Positions 19,586 to 32,000 of a DNA stretch of 64,000 bases are shown here, piece by piece (the first letter of the stretch is position 1; the number at the start of each line of letters is the position of its first letter). The stretch comes from Aphanomyces cochlioides (lineage: Eukaryota > Oomycota > Saprolegniomycetes > Saprolegniales > Verrucalvaceae): positions 2,914,001-2,978,000 of the forward strand of contig JAHQRK010000001.1 in NCBI GenBank assembly GCA_019828595.1, written 5' to 3'. The notes beneath the pieces were generated by a model. It saw only the letters and a program-made list of their open reading frames with translations. It did not search any database and was not told the origin of the DNA. Made by a program: the position numbers and the translations under genes.

Positions 19586-20689
19586 CTACTGAACTAGCTG
19601 GACGGCGGAGCGCAAGTCGTGAGGGTGATGGACATTGTTGAGGAATGTTTGGAGGGCTTTAGTCGTATTGCACGGCGTTGGAGCAGGCTCTTCACCGATT
19701 TCTTCACGCAAGATGACACGGCAGACGCATCGAGTATTGCCGGGGCATTCGTTAAGATCGGGCACGGTGTTGTCATTTGTAGGAGAGGATAGAGCTGAGT
19801 GACGTTTGAGGAAGAGCCGCAAGCTGGACAAAAGTTCGTGGACATTTGGTGACTTGGGTGCTTCATTTGGCTCGCCATACTGGCGAAGTACGTTTCGAAT
19901 ATCAGTATTCGTCATGCCACCATGGCTGCCATCAGGGAATGAACCGACAAACTTTTGTAATGCAATGGCAGATTCCTTGTCGTAGATGCCAGAGACTGGC
20001 AAACGTGGAGCTGGTCGAGTCCATGGAGCACGCAAAACAGCATTGTCGAGATCTGCACGAACCCAGCCGTCCAAGACAAGGTCGGGATCAGGATGCGTGA
20101 TCGCGTACGTCGGTTTACCGTCGTCAGAAGTACCAATGTGCAATGGGAGTTCGTCGGCATAATGGCCACCAATCCACATGCGGTTGTTGTGAACGTTCTG
20201 CTCCGCGACGTAGAGAGCGTTTTGTCCGTCTTCTTTCTCAACAATATCAGCAACAACAGCGACGTGACCGACCCATTGGTTTGGTGTCGATTGGTACACG
20301 AGAAGGTCTCCCACGAGAGGCTTCTCGGTGCTTCCATTGGGAAACTTCAAGAGCGGTACAATGGCAAAATCATGGCGGCGACTGACGTGAGTAATACGAT
20401 CCCAAATGTGAGCAGCCCAGCTCAAGCTTGGCAAGACGACGCCTTTGTTGACAATCCAGTACCGTCGCGCATACTCGACGCATTGCCACTTCATGCCAGT
20501 GCATACTCCATCGAGAAAGTTGGATCCATCGTAATTCTCGTCGTTAGCATGCGGGTTGTTCTTGTAGTTGTTGTTGTAACCTTCAACTCCATGAAAGCTT
20601 CCAAGAACTGCTCCATGAGTCATTCCCACTGGCTCCGTCTTTTCACCATTCGGGTTATCTCCAGGCCATCGGCGTTGGTGCGTCGTCAT
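19586..20689 (-). CDS. CHAP amidase, glutathionylspermidine amidase-like, long copy
   Basis: Paralog of the gene at 18573 with the same core. Catalytic Cys is in TGMKWQCVEYARRYW and His in WVGHVAVVADIV, followed by LYVAEQNVHNNRMW and LVLDGWVRADL. The ATG at 20689 (MTTHQRRWPGDNPNGEK) is preferred over the longer frame because the upstream residues are AT-rich and hydrophobic without context. The product is about 367 residues. After the CHAP domain an extra 140 residues hold two repeats, VSGIYDKESAIALQKFVGSFPDG and PCNTTKALQTFLNNVHHPHD. Their spacing recalls peptidoglycan-binding-type or oomycete 'LQxFLN' repeats, between them a Cys pair (NECPGNTRCVCR). No introns and no signal peptide. The absence of introns in both copies fits bacterial origin but does not prove it. 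Confidence 0.83.
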   Translation of the reverse strand: MTTHQRRWPGDNPNGEKTEPVGMTHGAVLGSFHGVEGYNNNYKNNPHANDENYDGSNFLDGVCTGMKWQCVEYARRYWIVNKGVVLPSLSWAAHIWDRITHVSRRHDFAIVPLLKFPNGSTEKPLVGDLLVYQSTPNQWVGHVAVVADIVEKEDGQNALYVAEQNVHNNRMWIGGHYADELPLHIGTSDDGKPTYAITHPDPDLVLDGWVRADLDNAVLRAPWTRPAPRLPVSGIYDKESAIALQKFVGSFPDGSHGGMTNTDIRNVLRQYGEPNEAPKSPNVHELLSSLRLFLKRHSALSSPTNDNTVPDLNECPGNTRCVCRVILREEIGEEPAPTPCNTTKALQTFLNNVHHPHDLRSAVQLVQ

Positions 20690-20835
20690 GCTTCCTTTGA
20701 CGAGAATTCGAGAATGGTGTCGGCCAAAAATACAAAAAATCATAAAATACATAATTCAATTAATTCAACTATTAATATAACTTGATTTCTTTTTGATTTT
20801 CTCAAAGAATCTCGAGAGGATCATCATTATCCAAG

Positions 20836-22300
20836 ATGGCGTGGACGTGTTCTACCTGCACGCTTATCAATGACGCTTCGACGGCCTGTGAAGCCTGCGG
20901 AGCAGCGAATCCCCGAGCTGCAGCTGCTCAAACATGGTCGCGACCTGCACCCACCATGCTGCCCCTCCTTTCATCATGCATGAGCTGCAAGAAGTCAATT
21001 TGGTACGTCCTGAAATTCTTTTGACAGCTTAGTCTGTTTGCTCGCATAGGCCGGGCTCGTCGTACGTGCAGGCTTTAGGAAACATTTACCACAGTGGTTG
21101 CTTTAAATGCGCCGCGTGCTCGAATGCGATTCCAGGAAATATGCGTTTCAATGTGCACGAGAACGAGCCTTACCATCCACAATGCTTTCAAGAACTCTAT
21201 CATCCCAGGTGTGACCTCGGTGTTGAATATGCTTCACAAAGTGTCTAGATGCTCTGTATGCGATGAACGACTGCCCATGACGCCTGATGGTCGTATCACA
21301 TACCTTGAAATGCCCTTTTGGCAATTAAAGTATTGCGCACTGCATGAGCAACGTGATAGATGCTGCAGTTGTCGACGAATTGAGGTACGTCCAGCTCTCA
21401 ATATCCTTATATACAAGCAGTTTAGCCAACAGCACGTTCAAAGCACTTCCAGAGCCTCAGCGACGGTAGGAAGCTCTGTGGCGATTGCACCAACACGGTT
21501 GTTATTGACACTGAGGAGGTATGGCATCAACTTCGCCGTCAGCATTCAGTTCAACGTGGCGGGTAGGTTCAGCCAGTTGTCCAAGATGTCTGGGCATTCC
21601 TTGCTTCACTTGGCATGCATTTACCAGAGGTATGGCCCTCACGACTTTCTAATTGACAACTTCGTAGTTGCCAGTCTTCTTAGTCGACTTTGAAACGTTG
21701 AATGCTCAGTCTCACACGGCGCACTCGAATCTTCCTCGTGATAGCAAAACTCCCGTCGTCTATGGCGTTTGTCTCTCAGAAGTAAGCTATCTCCACACAG
21801 GCAACCAAAGTTGACGGCTTGCAGGTGGTTCAATTCAACCATTTCTCTCACAGAGCAATCCAAAAACTCTTTCGACTCGAGAATACGCGTCGCGTGAATG
21901 GGATCATGATTCTGCACGGCCTGCCCTACGACATGACAGCTTACATCTTGGCTCACGAAGCGACGCATGCTTACTTCAAGCTCCATGAAGGTTTTCCAAC
22001 CTCGCTTCCTCCCAAGGTTGGGCTTATTCCTCGTGAAGTTGCCTCATGTGTGTGTAGGTCGAAGAAGGAACGTGCCAACTCATGGGCTACCTCTATTTGC
22101 AATACCGCAAGGTCATGGCCCCTGAAGATGAACCGCAATTCCTAAAGCAACTTCGAGACTGGTACCTTCAATCCCTGATAGAAGACGCAAGTCCGATCTA
22201 TGGCGATGGCCTCCGCGATGCGCTGCATTCGTTCAATTTGTATAATTCCCTCCAGAACGTCCTCGACCATATTCGACAAGCTTCAGCCTTTCCAGAATAA
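20836..22300 (+). CDS. RanBP-type zinc finger + LIM + DA1-like metallopeptidase
   Basis: DA1-family proteins are ubiquitin-linked zinc peptidases (known in plants and some bacteria). Residues 1-25 are a RanBP2-type zinc finger (WTCSTCTLINDASTACEACGAANP). LIM modules follow (CMSCKKSIW..., HSGCFKCAACSNAIP, YHPRCSVCDERLPMTPDGRITYLEMPFWQLKYC). The C-terminal peptidase carries HEATH (HExxH) in YILAHEATHAYFKLHEGFPTSLPPK, then VEEGTCQLMGYLYLQY with the downstream acidic ligand. It has about eight exons; introns include GTACGT...GCATAG (near 21003-21049), GTGTGA...TCTAG (near 21210) and one between PPK and VEEG. Plant DA1 has UIMs where this protein has a RanBP finger, which itself often binds ubiquitin. 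Splicing is my reading and is well supported by family motifs. Confidence 0.85.
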
Positions 22301-22315
22301 AATACTCACACATTA

Positions 22316-24117
22316 TTATACCAAAGCTGCACTACTTGACGACTGCGAGACGCCCATGAGCGCTTGCATGTCTGCGAGGAGTTTTCGTTGGTACTCCAAC
22401 GACTCGAACAAGTCAGGGTTGAATTCGACCGTTGCTTCTTCGAGTGTCCTGAGCTTCGTAGACTCTGGGGGTGAATGAGATGATCGCCCTCGACTGAGCA
22501 ATTTTCCATCCGACGCTACAGAGATAATATCGTCAGCTAGGAGTTATCGGACAAAGATGTACCAGCGCGTTCAAATTTATGTTGATGGTTGCGAGGATTG
22601 TGGAACTCGGTTGGCAGGAGCGTCACGCCTATGTTTGGACTCAGCAACAATGACATTTCTCGTGGTACCTTTAGGAGTTGGACGAGCATTTGGAGTGCTA
22701 GACGTCGTTGTGTGGCTCTCCTCTGCAAGAATGAAACGGATGAAATGGTGTTATTCTCCCAAGGATGTACCAGATTCCGTGCGCTTTTTTGTCCTCAATG
22801 TTGGCACAGTCGTTGGCGTGGTGAAAGATCGTTCTCGTTCTACGTTGCCGTGAGCAAATTGGCCTTCCACTTCATGCAATACCTCGAACATGACTGACCA
22901 CGAAGTCACTGCTAAGGGACCCTTGTGGCTGAAATGCCTGGGGATTTTTTGCCCGATAAAAACATTTCTTGCAGTAGTCTTCTTCCACAATAGAAGTGTC
23001 GGCAGATGCCGCTTTATGTCGACTCGAGCTTGAGGTTGAGAGTTTGGATGCTGCAGACATCGACAGCACAGAAGACGAGCGCGGCTTTGACGAACGAATC
23101 AAATGACCAGGCTTGGCGATGTGGTACGCACAGGATTTGCATGTGATCTGGTTGAAAAGTGATTGCATATCCTAGAAGCGAGGTTTACCTGGCCACAAGT
23201 GCGACACCACCGCCACTTCTTCGAGATCGTCGAACAGACAACACATTTCTGCATGGAACTAGAGAGAGAGATGAGGATAATTTCTAGAAGGTGGCAGTCT
23301 TTACCTGACAACCCCACTCAAAGGCTCGATGGCAGGGGCGGCAATAAGACGACGAATCTGTCCCAATTGTCCAAAGGTCTGCGCTGTTTGGTAGTTCCTG
23401 GCACTACGCTGGTTGTAAAGAAAGGCTGGAAACTTGCCATTCGGGTTGAACAAGAGCGCAGTGTAGTATTGAACTTGTCCAGTTGGAAGCCCCACGTAGA
23501 GTGAGACCATTTGAAAGTCTGCGCGCACAGTGCCAGGGACGGGTGTGAACTCTGGAAATCGAATTGAGCGCAGCACAGTGTAAATGACACGATGGCCGTC
23601 TTCATTAACAGTGCTGCCCATGTTCTACAAAAGAGGATTATGAAATGTCAAGTGAGGAGGTGGAAATTACCTCAATGTAGAGAAGTTCTCGCGGTTTGAA
23701 CATTGACGGCGACAAAAATTGCATGGTCAAATGCTTGACGCCAAAGTATCGGTAAGGATCCTCGTCATCTTTGACGAAATGGTTCTGGATCACTTCACCA
23801 TCGATGAAATCACTTCCGTGGAGGAGCGAACAGATAATTTTCGTGTCCTGTGAGTTGTCCGAGTAGAGCGCATAGCCCAAGTCGTCCAAGTTCGCATTGA
23901 CCACCCCCATCATGAGGAAATCGTCATGCTTTGACAATGGATGAGGTCGGCGGAACGATTTGAAGTTTGGCTTGTCGTACGCCAAACGATAGCCGTCGTC
24001 AAAGATGGCAGCTGCATTTTGACTGTACCGCGCATTGTTCGCGACGGCATTTTTCATAATCACCTGAAACTCTTGATAGTACGCGTCCATCTCATCTTGG
24101 TCGAGCTGAGCGTGCAT
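22316..24117 (-). CDS. START-like plus FYVE-related zinc finger protein
   Basis: START domains bind lipids and FYVE fingers bind PI3P on endosomes; this pairing is greatly expanded in oomycetes. Exon 1 begins MHAQLDQDEMDAYYQEFQ (ATG 24117) and contains a START-like region (DDFLMMGVVNANLDDLGYALYSDN, FVKDDEDPYRYFGVKHLTMQFLSP). Exon 2 continues NMGSTVNEDGHRVIYTVLRSIRFPEF. The zinc finger spans two exons: QKCVVCSTISKKWRWCRTCGQ and ITCKSCAYHIAKPG, then EDYCKKCFYRAKNP, giving four CxxC pairs. The usual basic RRHHCR patch reads WRWCRTCGQ, so PI3P binding is doubtful. The C-terminus is Ser/Thr-rich and ends with a helix LFESLEYQRKLLADMQALMG. Splicing between about 22500 and 22700 is unresolved. An upstream exon before 24117 is possible. 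Confidence 0.75.
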
Positions 24118-24277
24118 CGTCGTGCTCAGTCCTGACGCTCTCGGAACGAGTCTTCTGGTGAAATGGATGAGAGGAGGACTCTCGCTGTGGTCCCACCGTT
24201 GTTGTAACTTCAAGGTCACATCGGCCTTCAAGAAATATTGCGGTTTGATTCAGGCGACATGTCATACAAATTCCAAG

Positions 24278-24820
24278 TCAAAATCTCAGAGTACTCATAT
24301 TGCCATACAAATTGGAAAATATTCCAGTGAAGGTGGAATCGACATCGGAATCACATTGGACCTTAATTTCCACTTTGAACATATTATCCGGATGTATCCG
24401 GACAAGAATAAGCGCCAGAGAGTACGAGAAGCAACATGTGACCGATGTCCTTGCGCGGTTCGTTGTGCTCGGAAGGTTGGACGTCGTGGAGATGGGCATC
24501 TTTGACGTTGTAGACGGCATTTCCCCCGTCTAACACTGACTTTGACATGGGAAAGGCTATTTCTTCATCGCAATAGACGGCGTACAGTCGACATAGCACA
24601 CGATCATCTTCAATGGCCGGACGGACGCATTGTTCACTTCGAAAGAAAGACCGTCTAACAACAAAGACGCCCTGCATGTGGGAGCCACGATGGATGGGAA
24701 AGGGTGCGGGAAGCGCCATGGACATCTGTTCCCTCCATGTCTATACTTTATCCAAGATTGAATCGTTCTCGACCAGCGTCACAATGGGCAAGCTCATGGG
24801 TCGATCCAAGCGGTATCCTT
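24278..24820 (-). CDS. Possible small gene (two to three exons)
   Basis: A plausible reading starts MSLPIVTLVENDSILDK near 24807. It crosses an intron (GTATAG...ATGCAG) and continues GVFVVRRSFFRSEQCVRPAIEDDRVLCRLYAVYCDEEIAFPMSK. After that either an intron (GTCAGT...CAAAG) or direct reading gives DAHLHDVQPSEHNEPRKDIGHM. No domain recognised. Two TATCCGGA elements at 24385-24403 fall in the putative 3' part, which argues that the end of this frame may not be coding. It might instead be a 5' part of the START-FYVE gene downstream. Confidence 0.3.
24385..24403. promoter_or_regulatory. Two adjacent TATCCGGA elements
   Basis: TATCCGGATG followed directly by TATCCGGAC, about 270 bases upstream of the START-FYVE ATG. 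Both are imperfect copies of the TATCCGGATA palindrome. Confidence 0.35.
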
Positions 24821-25066
24821 GAACGCAATTTGCGAACCAAAGGGAATGCAAGGTGATGAAAAGGTTGAAGAAAACCTTGACGGCGACGCTGTTGTCGCTC
24901 TACGGTAGTTTGGTTAATTGTATGGCGTGCAGCTGATGCGTTGATACCCATGATGGAACATGCGACCACAGTGGCGGGAACGTGGGTTCAGAGATCGACG
25001 CGGCGGGGTTGGACGAAACGCTGAACACACACAACAGTAACATCTTGATTTAGACGAAGGTCGAGC

Positions 25067-28000
25067 TTACTCGGCATTCGAATCCACGCGAACTAACTTA
25101 CGAATCCAGAATTCCATCTCGACAGCTGGAGGTCGACTCTTGCGATCAAAGGCGAGACATCTTTTCGCCACGTCTTGCACTTGGACTGGACAGTCGACGC
25201 TGAAGGTCGGTTGGAGCAAGTCCGCCTTGACTAATGTAGCGATCTGCTCGTCGTTCTCGGGGTTCTTTGGGTTCACGTAGGGATGCCGCCCCAAGTCCAA
25301 CTCGCAAATGAGGATTCCAAACGAGTAAATATCGGCCATCTCTGTCCACTCTTCGCCGCGGAGCACTTCCGGGGCGGTGATCAAGTCTGGTGGAGTCCAT
25401 TTCGGTGCTGTCTTGAACCCGTTGAGCTTTGCCGTCCACTTTTCAGTGAGGAGAATGCTCTTGGCTTGAATGTTTCGATGGACCACGGGGGGCGAGAACG
25501 AATGGAGGTAAACGATCGCCGCGGCAATGTTGAGCAAGATGGATACCTTCGGGTAGTGCATTCGAAGTGTTGGTTTCCACTGGAGCAGCCTTTCAGGCGG
25601 CTCTCTTGACATGTCGTACGCCAGCACGCGCGCCAAGTCGCCATGACTCAAGTACTCGAGAAGAAGACCGTAGCCGTTCGTCTGGGCGTTGCTGCTCCAC
25701 ACAACACCAACAAATGCAACAATGTTGGGATGATCCAGCATAGCACGGAGACGAATCGCCGCGACGAAAGCGTCAGTCGCTTCACCAGGCTCGTTAGTTG
25801 TCAGTGTCTTGAGTACGACGAGGCGTTCGTTGAACTGCGCTTTGTAGAGCATCGAGCGAGCTGCAGTGGCGCCGTCGACTGCTGTCGGCAGGTCTTCCAA
25901 TGACTTGAGGATTTGGATTTCACGCATGGGGACACGATGTCGATTGAATTCCGATTTCAACTCAACAGCAGCGTCTACAAGCAAGTGAGATAGAGCACAG
26001 AGTTGAAAATACCATTGCTCTTGGACGTTCCTAGCTTGGCAAAGGTCTGCGCCACGACTTCAACTTCTTCCACAGGAGGCGGCATCTCGGCAATGCTATC
26101 CCGGTAGTTGCTGTTGCGACGTTGGTAGAAGATGTAGCCTCCGATGAGCAGGACCACAATCACAACGCCAGCGACGATCGTGTAGACAGCAGCGTCTAGA
26201 ACGAACGATGAGATGACCATGATATATAGATAAAGCAACGATTGGAACTGGAAGATTGAGGAGTCGGGACCGGCGCGCCATTTGGAGTCGAGCTACGGAC
26301 ACAAATTTGAAAGCCTTGGACTGGCGTGGGCGTCGCATCGACGCAACTTGAGGTCGTGGGGACCACAAGACTAGGGAGCTGTGCGAGCGCTTGTACTGTT
26401 CTCGGCGAGATATTCCAAGCCCCAATCGAGTTGTTCTGTAGTCGCAATGACTGCAGCGACTGAGGAAGGTCGCCCGTGACTGTTTGAATACCGCAATTAC
26501 TTGCATCTCTAGTCCATTTTGAGCCGTCAAAGGTAGATTTGACGTACAGGGCGATGAGAGATGAAGGAAATTGCGACAGATTCAGCACGGCATTTTGGAG
26601 TTGGGTGTTCGATACATTTCTAGCATTGGGTGAGATACCATGAGTGGGCAATATGACGCACAAGACGGCCAGACTTCCTGGGAATGACGACGCTGACGAC
26701 CACGAGATGGCGTTTTGTGATATATTCCTACATCAAACAGATCAACGCATCGCTCTCTTTGTGGGTCTTACAAGCTAGCGAGCTTGCTGTTGGCACTGAA
26801 AGTTGGTAGAGAAGTGAGTCGATTCGAGGTCAAATCCCTACAAGACAACGTAGGATTGTCATTAAGAGAGACACAAACAGTGATGTGACGGACGAGGGAA
26901 TATCGCCTTTCATCTGCGCGATGGAATTACTCTGTAAATCTACCGTGACGAGCGGCGATCTACTTGACGCCCAGTCGAAAGCATCCAGTTGATTCGATCC
27001 CATGTACCTAACCATTTAAGTCAAAGCCACAATACCATGTTGTCCTCGTACAAGTTTTTCAAACTCGTTGGAAATGTACCCTCGATGTGGGTGATTTGAT
27101 TCTGTGCAATGTTTCTATCATTTCAGGCACTGAGTCCACGGAGACGCAGCGAGCTACGTACAAAGACTGCAGCAAGGATGGAAATATTGACGCATTGAGC
27201 TTGCCTTGTAGTTTGTTGTCGTTAAATGTGCTACAGGGAACATCAAACCACAACGCATGGATAGAGCCATACAAGACAGAGCTTTTGTCTGGAAAATTGA
27301 CGCCATCGAAGGATGCCAGGCTGTTGCTGGAGGAATATCTATCGGCTGCATGAATAAAATATGTTGCTTCGATGTCGTACAGAAACATGAGTGCTGGAGC
27401 ATTCTTCTTAAGGTTGCCCAGTGACGTAATTGCATTTGACCGCACGAACAATGTGGTCAATGAAGAAGGAAATACAGTGTCGCTAATGCTTGATAACCTG
27501 TTGAAGCTAAGATCCCTGCCATCGTTGAGAGTTAACAACTTGGAATCAATGAGTGCTACATACAAGCTCGTGGCAGCGCTGTTGGATTGGTTTGAGAGAG
27601 TAAGGCTGAGATCAGTACCAAGCTGGACAAGGTTAAAGTTTGCAAACGAAGGTGTGGTGCTGTTTGGACCAAATGACGGAATATCATTCAATGCATATGG
27701 ACTGTCTTGACGAGATCCTGTGAAACCTTGCGTTTGGCACGTTTTGTCCACGACACAGTAATGCTGTCGGACAATAACACTGCCGGTGTCTTTCCCAGAA
27801 GAGTCGTAGCAAACAGCACCAATTTCCATGAAGCTCTTCACGTTGGGACCAATATCTGTCGAGCCAGCGTTGTCACTGTCGACTTTCGCAAATACACTGT
27901 TGAGCGTTGATGTGGTTGCATTTTTGCACTTCGTGGCATCGTATGAGCAGATCGTGTCGAAATCTCTACACAAAATGTTTAGCACGATATAATGCAGGCT

Positions 28001-28216
28001 ATCTTCTTACGATATAGCCTTGCCCTTCGAGTCAAAGCAGCCTTGGGACAGCACAGAACACGTTTCTGGCGCGTACGGACATATCCTGGACTTGCCGTCC
28101 ACGATGACAACATGGCCACATCTCGAAGTCAGCAAACTCACTTCAAGACTGCACGAGTCTTGTGCTGCTGCAACCGAGAGCCCTATCGAGAGCACAGCGA
28201 CGGCAGTTGCTCGCAT
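25067..28216 (-). CDS. LRR receptor pseudokinase (leftward copy)
   Basis: Cell-surface receptor with ectodomain, one TM helix and a TKL-like kinase fold. MRATAVAVLSIGLSVAAAQDS is the signal peptide, followed by a Cys-rich module (CGHVVIVDGKSRICPYAPETCSV). Many small exons encode LRRs (DLSFNRLSSISDTVFPSSLTTLFV, SLRLQNNSIGAWNI). The TM helix is AVYTIVAGVVIVVLLIGGYIFYQRR (about 26160). The kinase-like domain (25984-25067) keeps the VAVK-type Lys (VVLKTL) and APE (ITAPEVLRG). It has HRN for HRD (VVHRNIQAKSILL), NGF for DFG (AKLNGFKT), no glycine loop, and Ala at the alpha-C Glu position (AFVAAIRLRAML). It is therefore predicted to be catalytically dead. Exon borders in the LRR part are not all resolved. 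Confidence 0.85.
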
Positions 28217-29039
28217 TCACAACGATCTCCCTGTGGTCTGTTGGCAACACTGTCCAGTTTGGAATGAGTTTCAGTCAATCATATCGCATAATGATTTTTC
28301 AAGGCATTTGATTGGCTGATCGGAACTGTCGATGTACTAAAATCCCAAAAGCAACCCGAAAGACGACTTGAAAACAGCGCTTCTGCTTGCCGTTGTAGAG
28401 GCACAAGCTCCAGCAGGATAGTGGTGTCGATTACGGTGTATTTGAGCTCGAAAACGCAGTCCAATTGCGCGGAAATGGAAGAGTACTGATGCCTTCCAAG
28501 TGTGTAATGTGTAGTCGAACCATAGATTTCTCAAAGATACCTTATTTCAGTATATTTTCGTCAAAATATTTGAACTGTTATGGTCATAACAACTGTATTA
28601 AACGAATTGTGGTTATTGTAAAGAGTGGCCAAGTACGAACTTCGCGGCCAAAACCTCGTTCCAGCTCGAGGAACCCGCTCAATACGTGCGATACGCGGGG
28701 CATAATGTGAAGTACGTCGAGCTCAGTACAGGCTCCAAGCTTTAGAGGTCGAAATCGCGCCGTTGTTGAGATCAATGACGTCTTCACCCTCGAAAGATCA
28801 GATACCCAGCTTCGATTGTAGCATCGAGAAACAAGCCGTTCTATATTTGTTAACAAATGACTACTATATTGAGGACACTTTTAACAATAAAGTGTCTGTA
28901 ACTTGAACGCTATTTGTTAAGGAAAATTTTCGAACGGCCAAGACCGTGTCCTCGCTGTTACAACGATGCGTATGTCAATGGAGCGAGAGTGCCAAACAAC
29001 AATCGGTTCGAGCAAACGCAGACGCGTGAGACGACCGCA
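28217..29039. promoter_or_regulatory. Bidirectional spacer between the two receptor pseudokinases
   Basis: The 823 bases between divergent start codons must contain both promoters. No supported gene; minus-strand frames at 28584-28856 look incidental. I see no TATCCGGATA here. Confidence 0.5.
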
Positions 29040-32000
29040 ATGGTGGCGTTCAAAGCTGCAGTAAGGATCCTCGCAGTGGCCGCAATCGCAGAGCGAGCGG
29101 TTGCTGATCAATGCAGCATTTCGAAAACGACGATGACGCTTAAATGCGGACATGTCTTCAGCACGGCCGACAAATCGCTCGTCTGTCCATACACGCCGTC
29201 GAAATGCGTCGCATTTCGAAGTGGAGAGTGCTTTGCGAGCGATGGACGTACAGCTTACACGTACGAAGAGTCTAGAATGGGTTGATTTCACCACCTCGTA
29301 TAGAGACACAGCGTTGAAATGCCCATACGATCCCAAGTCCTGCTCTAGTGCTACGACTGCAACGTACGACTCGGTCTTTGCAAAAGTCGACAGTGACAAC
29401 CGAGGCGATAATGATCTTGCGACCGATACGATCAGCTTGGGCGATGTCGGCAAGTTTTGCTACAACTCGTCGGGTGTCGACACCGGCTACGTTGTGCTTA
29501 CAACAGCCAGTGTTTCACGCTACTGTATCTACGACCCAAAGACCTGCAAAGCCCAAGCTTTCACAAATGCGATCAAGAGTGTTGAAGTGCTCAATGATAT
29601 TGATCGCCTCACGTCCTCGTGGTCGTTGAACATCTCTGAACTTGGCCCTGACTTTTCCGTCGATGCTTTCAACATGACCATCTCCTCAAGACCAAACATG
29701 TAATCTCCCACCTTCCGCTCCAGCGTTTCACGCAAGCGTAGAGTGTTCAAAGACAACAGACTCACAGATATCAGCAAAACCAAGTTTCCCAGCAGCGTCG
29801 TCTTCTTGTACGCTTTCTCCCACAGGCATGAGCTCACGGGTTCTCGGTAGAGATGTTACCAACAACAAATTGACATCCATCGGCTCCTTGGACAAGAACG
29901 CGCCGTCTCTCATTACACTGTATGTAAATGACAATCTCCAGGACGCCAAGATGACCTTGTTGGTAGTCAAGCGGCGACTAACATGATTGCATCGTTGGGT
30001 TCGGCAGTCTTTCCGGCAAGCTTGACTCAATTGTAAGTTGCTAAAGGCGTCAGTCCGTCGTCATTGTCGATGGCGTCTAGATCGTTGATCAACAATCAAA
30101 TCCAGAAGCTCAATTTGTCAGCATTGCCCACTGCATTGCAATCTTTGTATTTAAACGACAACCAGATCTCCAAATTGGACGGCACAACGCCGCCAACGCT
30201 CCAAAACTTGTGCGTCCATCGACTCTTGAACTCGCTCTGAAGCTATCATTAGGTGGCTCGACAACAACCAGCTGACTGCCTTTGACGGATCGTTCCTCAC
30301 CTCAAAGCAAGCCAACTTGACTCTCAAGCTCCGCAATAACCGCATCAGCCAAATCCAAGGCTCATTTCCATCCATTCAACTCTTGTGAGGCCTCATGCGC
30401 TCCATTTCTTTACTGACTGCGTTCCTGAAGGGACTTATCGGGCAATGGACTTACCCAATTCCCCACCGCGCTTGGCAGCATGACAGTCGGCACTTTGTAA
30501 GTCACCGCTGCTCTGAACACTCTATCATGAAACTTGTAGGAACTTGGCTCAGAATGCATTGACTTGGTCGTCTTCATCGTCATTTCCTCGTGGCTTGACT
30601 AGCTTGTACCCAACTCCTTCCATTGAAATTTCCTCACTCCGCGGCGTAGGAATTTGTCTGGCACTGCAGTCCAAGGATCCGTCTTGCAAGCGTCTCAACT
30701 TCCAACTTCACTGACTGCTTTGTAAGCTGTGTTTTGCACTCTCGTCATGGTTGACGTGGTCCTGTAGGGATTTGAGCAATTGTAGCATCACCAGCATCGA
30801 TGGCTCCTTCCCATCGTCGCTCACGTCGCTCCGGTTGGATCGCAATACGATGGACACTTGGACAATGTCGAACGATATGTTTCAATTCTTGGCTGGGCTT
30901 AGTGACTTGACGCTCCCCACCCCAACTTCAAACTTTACATGCCCCCAAGCCGCTACGAAGAAACTCAACGGCACATTTAGCGTGTGCATCAAAGAAATTG
31001 CTACTTTGGTCACGTCGGCACCAGCGGCTGCTCCCACATCTCGTATGTCCATGCCATTTCCTTTCTATTCTCAATTTATAACGAGTAGACAGCAGCTCTG
31101 CAACGTATGTAGTCATTATTTGCGGCATTGTCGTCGCGGCAGCGTTGGTTCTTGGCTATGTTTTCTATCGCCGTCGAGCTGCCCAAGCCGAGCTCGCCTG
31201 TATGACGATTGAAACCTCGAAGGCGCTTCAGTTGGAATACAAAGCCAACCAGGACGGCGTGGTACAAGATCCAGTCGCATCGCCTCACATGCAGTCGCAA
31301 CATCTCGAGACAGAAATGTCGGAAGACATGCTTGCTCGTAAGTCAAAGCCTAGCGCGATTTGCCGCCGACCGCCATGCTCTTGTAGGTATTTCACTCGGC
31401 GACGACTTGGTCCAATACCGCATTCCACTGAATGAAGTGAAGATCCTGAAGCCACTAACTCTTGACCGATCGCGCTCTGATTTGACTTTGACGTCCGATC
31501 CAACCCAAACTGCGACGCAATCCACAGCGTCAGCGTTCTTCAGGAACAAAGTCATGCTGTACAAAGCTCAATTCAACGAACGCATCGTTGTGCTCAAGAC
31601 ATTGACGACGGATGGTAGCTCGATCACGCCTGAGGCTGAAGCATTTGTGCGATCGATTCGCCTCCGCGCGACGCTGGAACATCCCAACATTGTCGGCTTT
31701 GTCGGTGTTGTGTGGAGCACAAACGTCAAGAAAGGCATGGTCGGTTATGGTGTGCTCATGGAACATTTGAGCCACGGTGATCTCGCCCGTGTGCTTGCCT
31801 TTGACGCAACGAAAGCGCCGCAAGACCGCTTGCTTCAGTGGCAGCCACGCAACTCGTCCCTTCGACCCAAGCTGGCGCTGCTCATGGACATTGCATCGGC
31901 CATCGTGTATCTCCATTCTTTCTCGCCTGCACTGATTCATCGCAACATTCAATCGAAGAATGTTCTCCTCGGCGAAAAGTGGGAAGCCAAACTTACAGGC

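Noticed and set aside
28584..28856. 90-codon leftward frame between the receptor genes
   Set aside because: No domain, no splice partner, and it lies in the shared promoter spacer.
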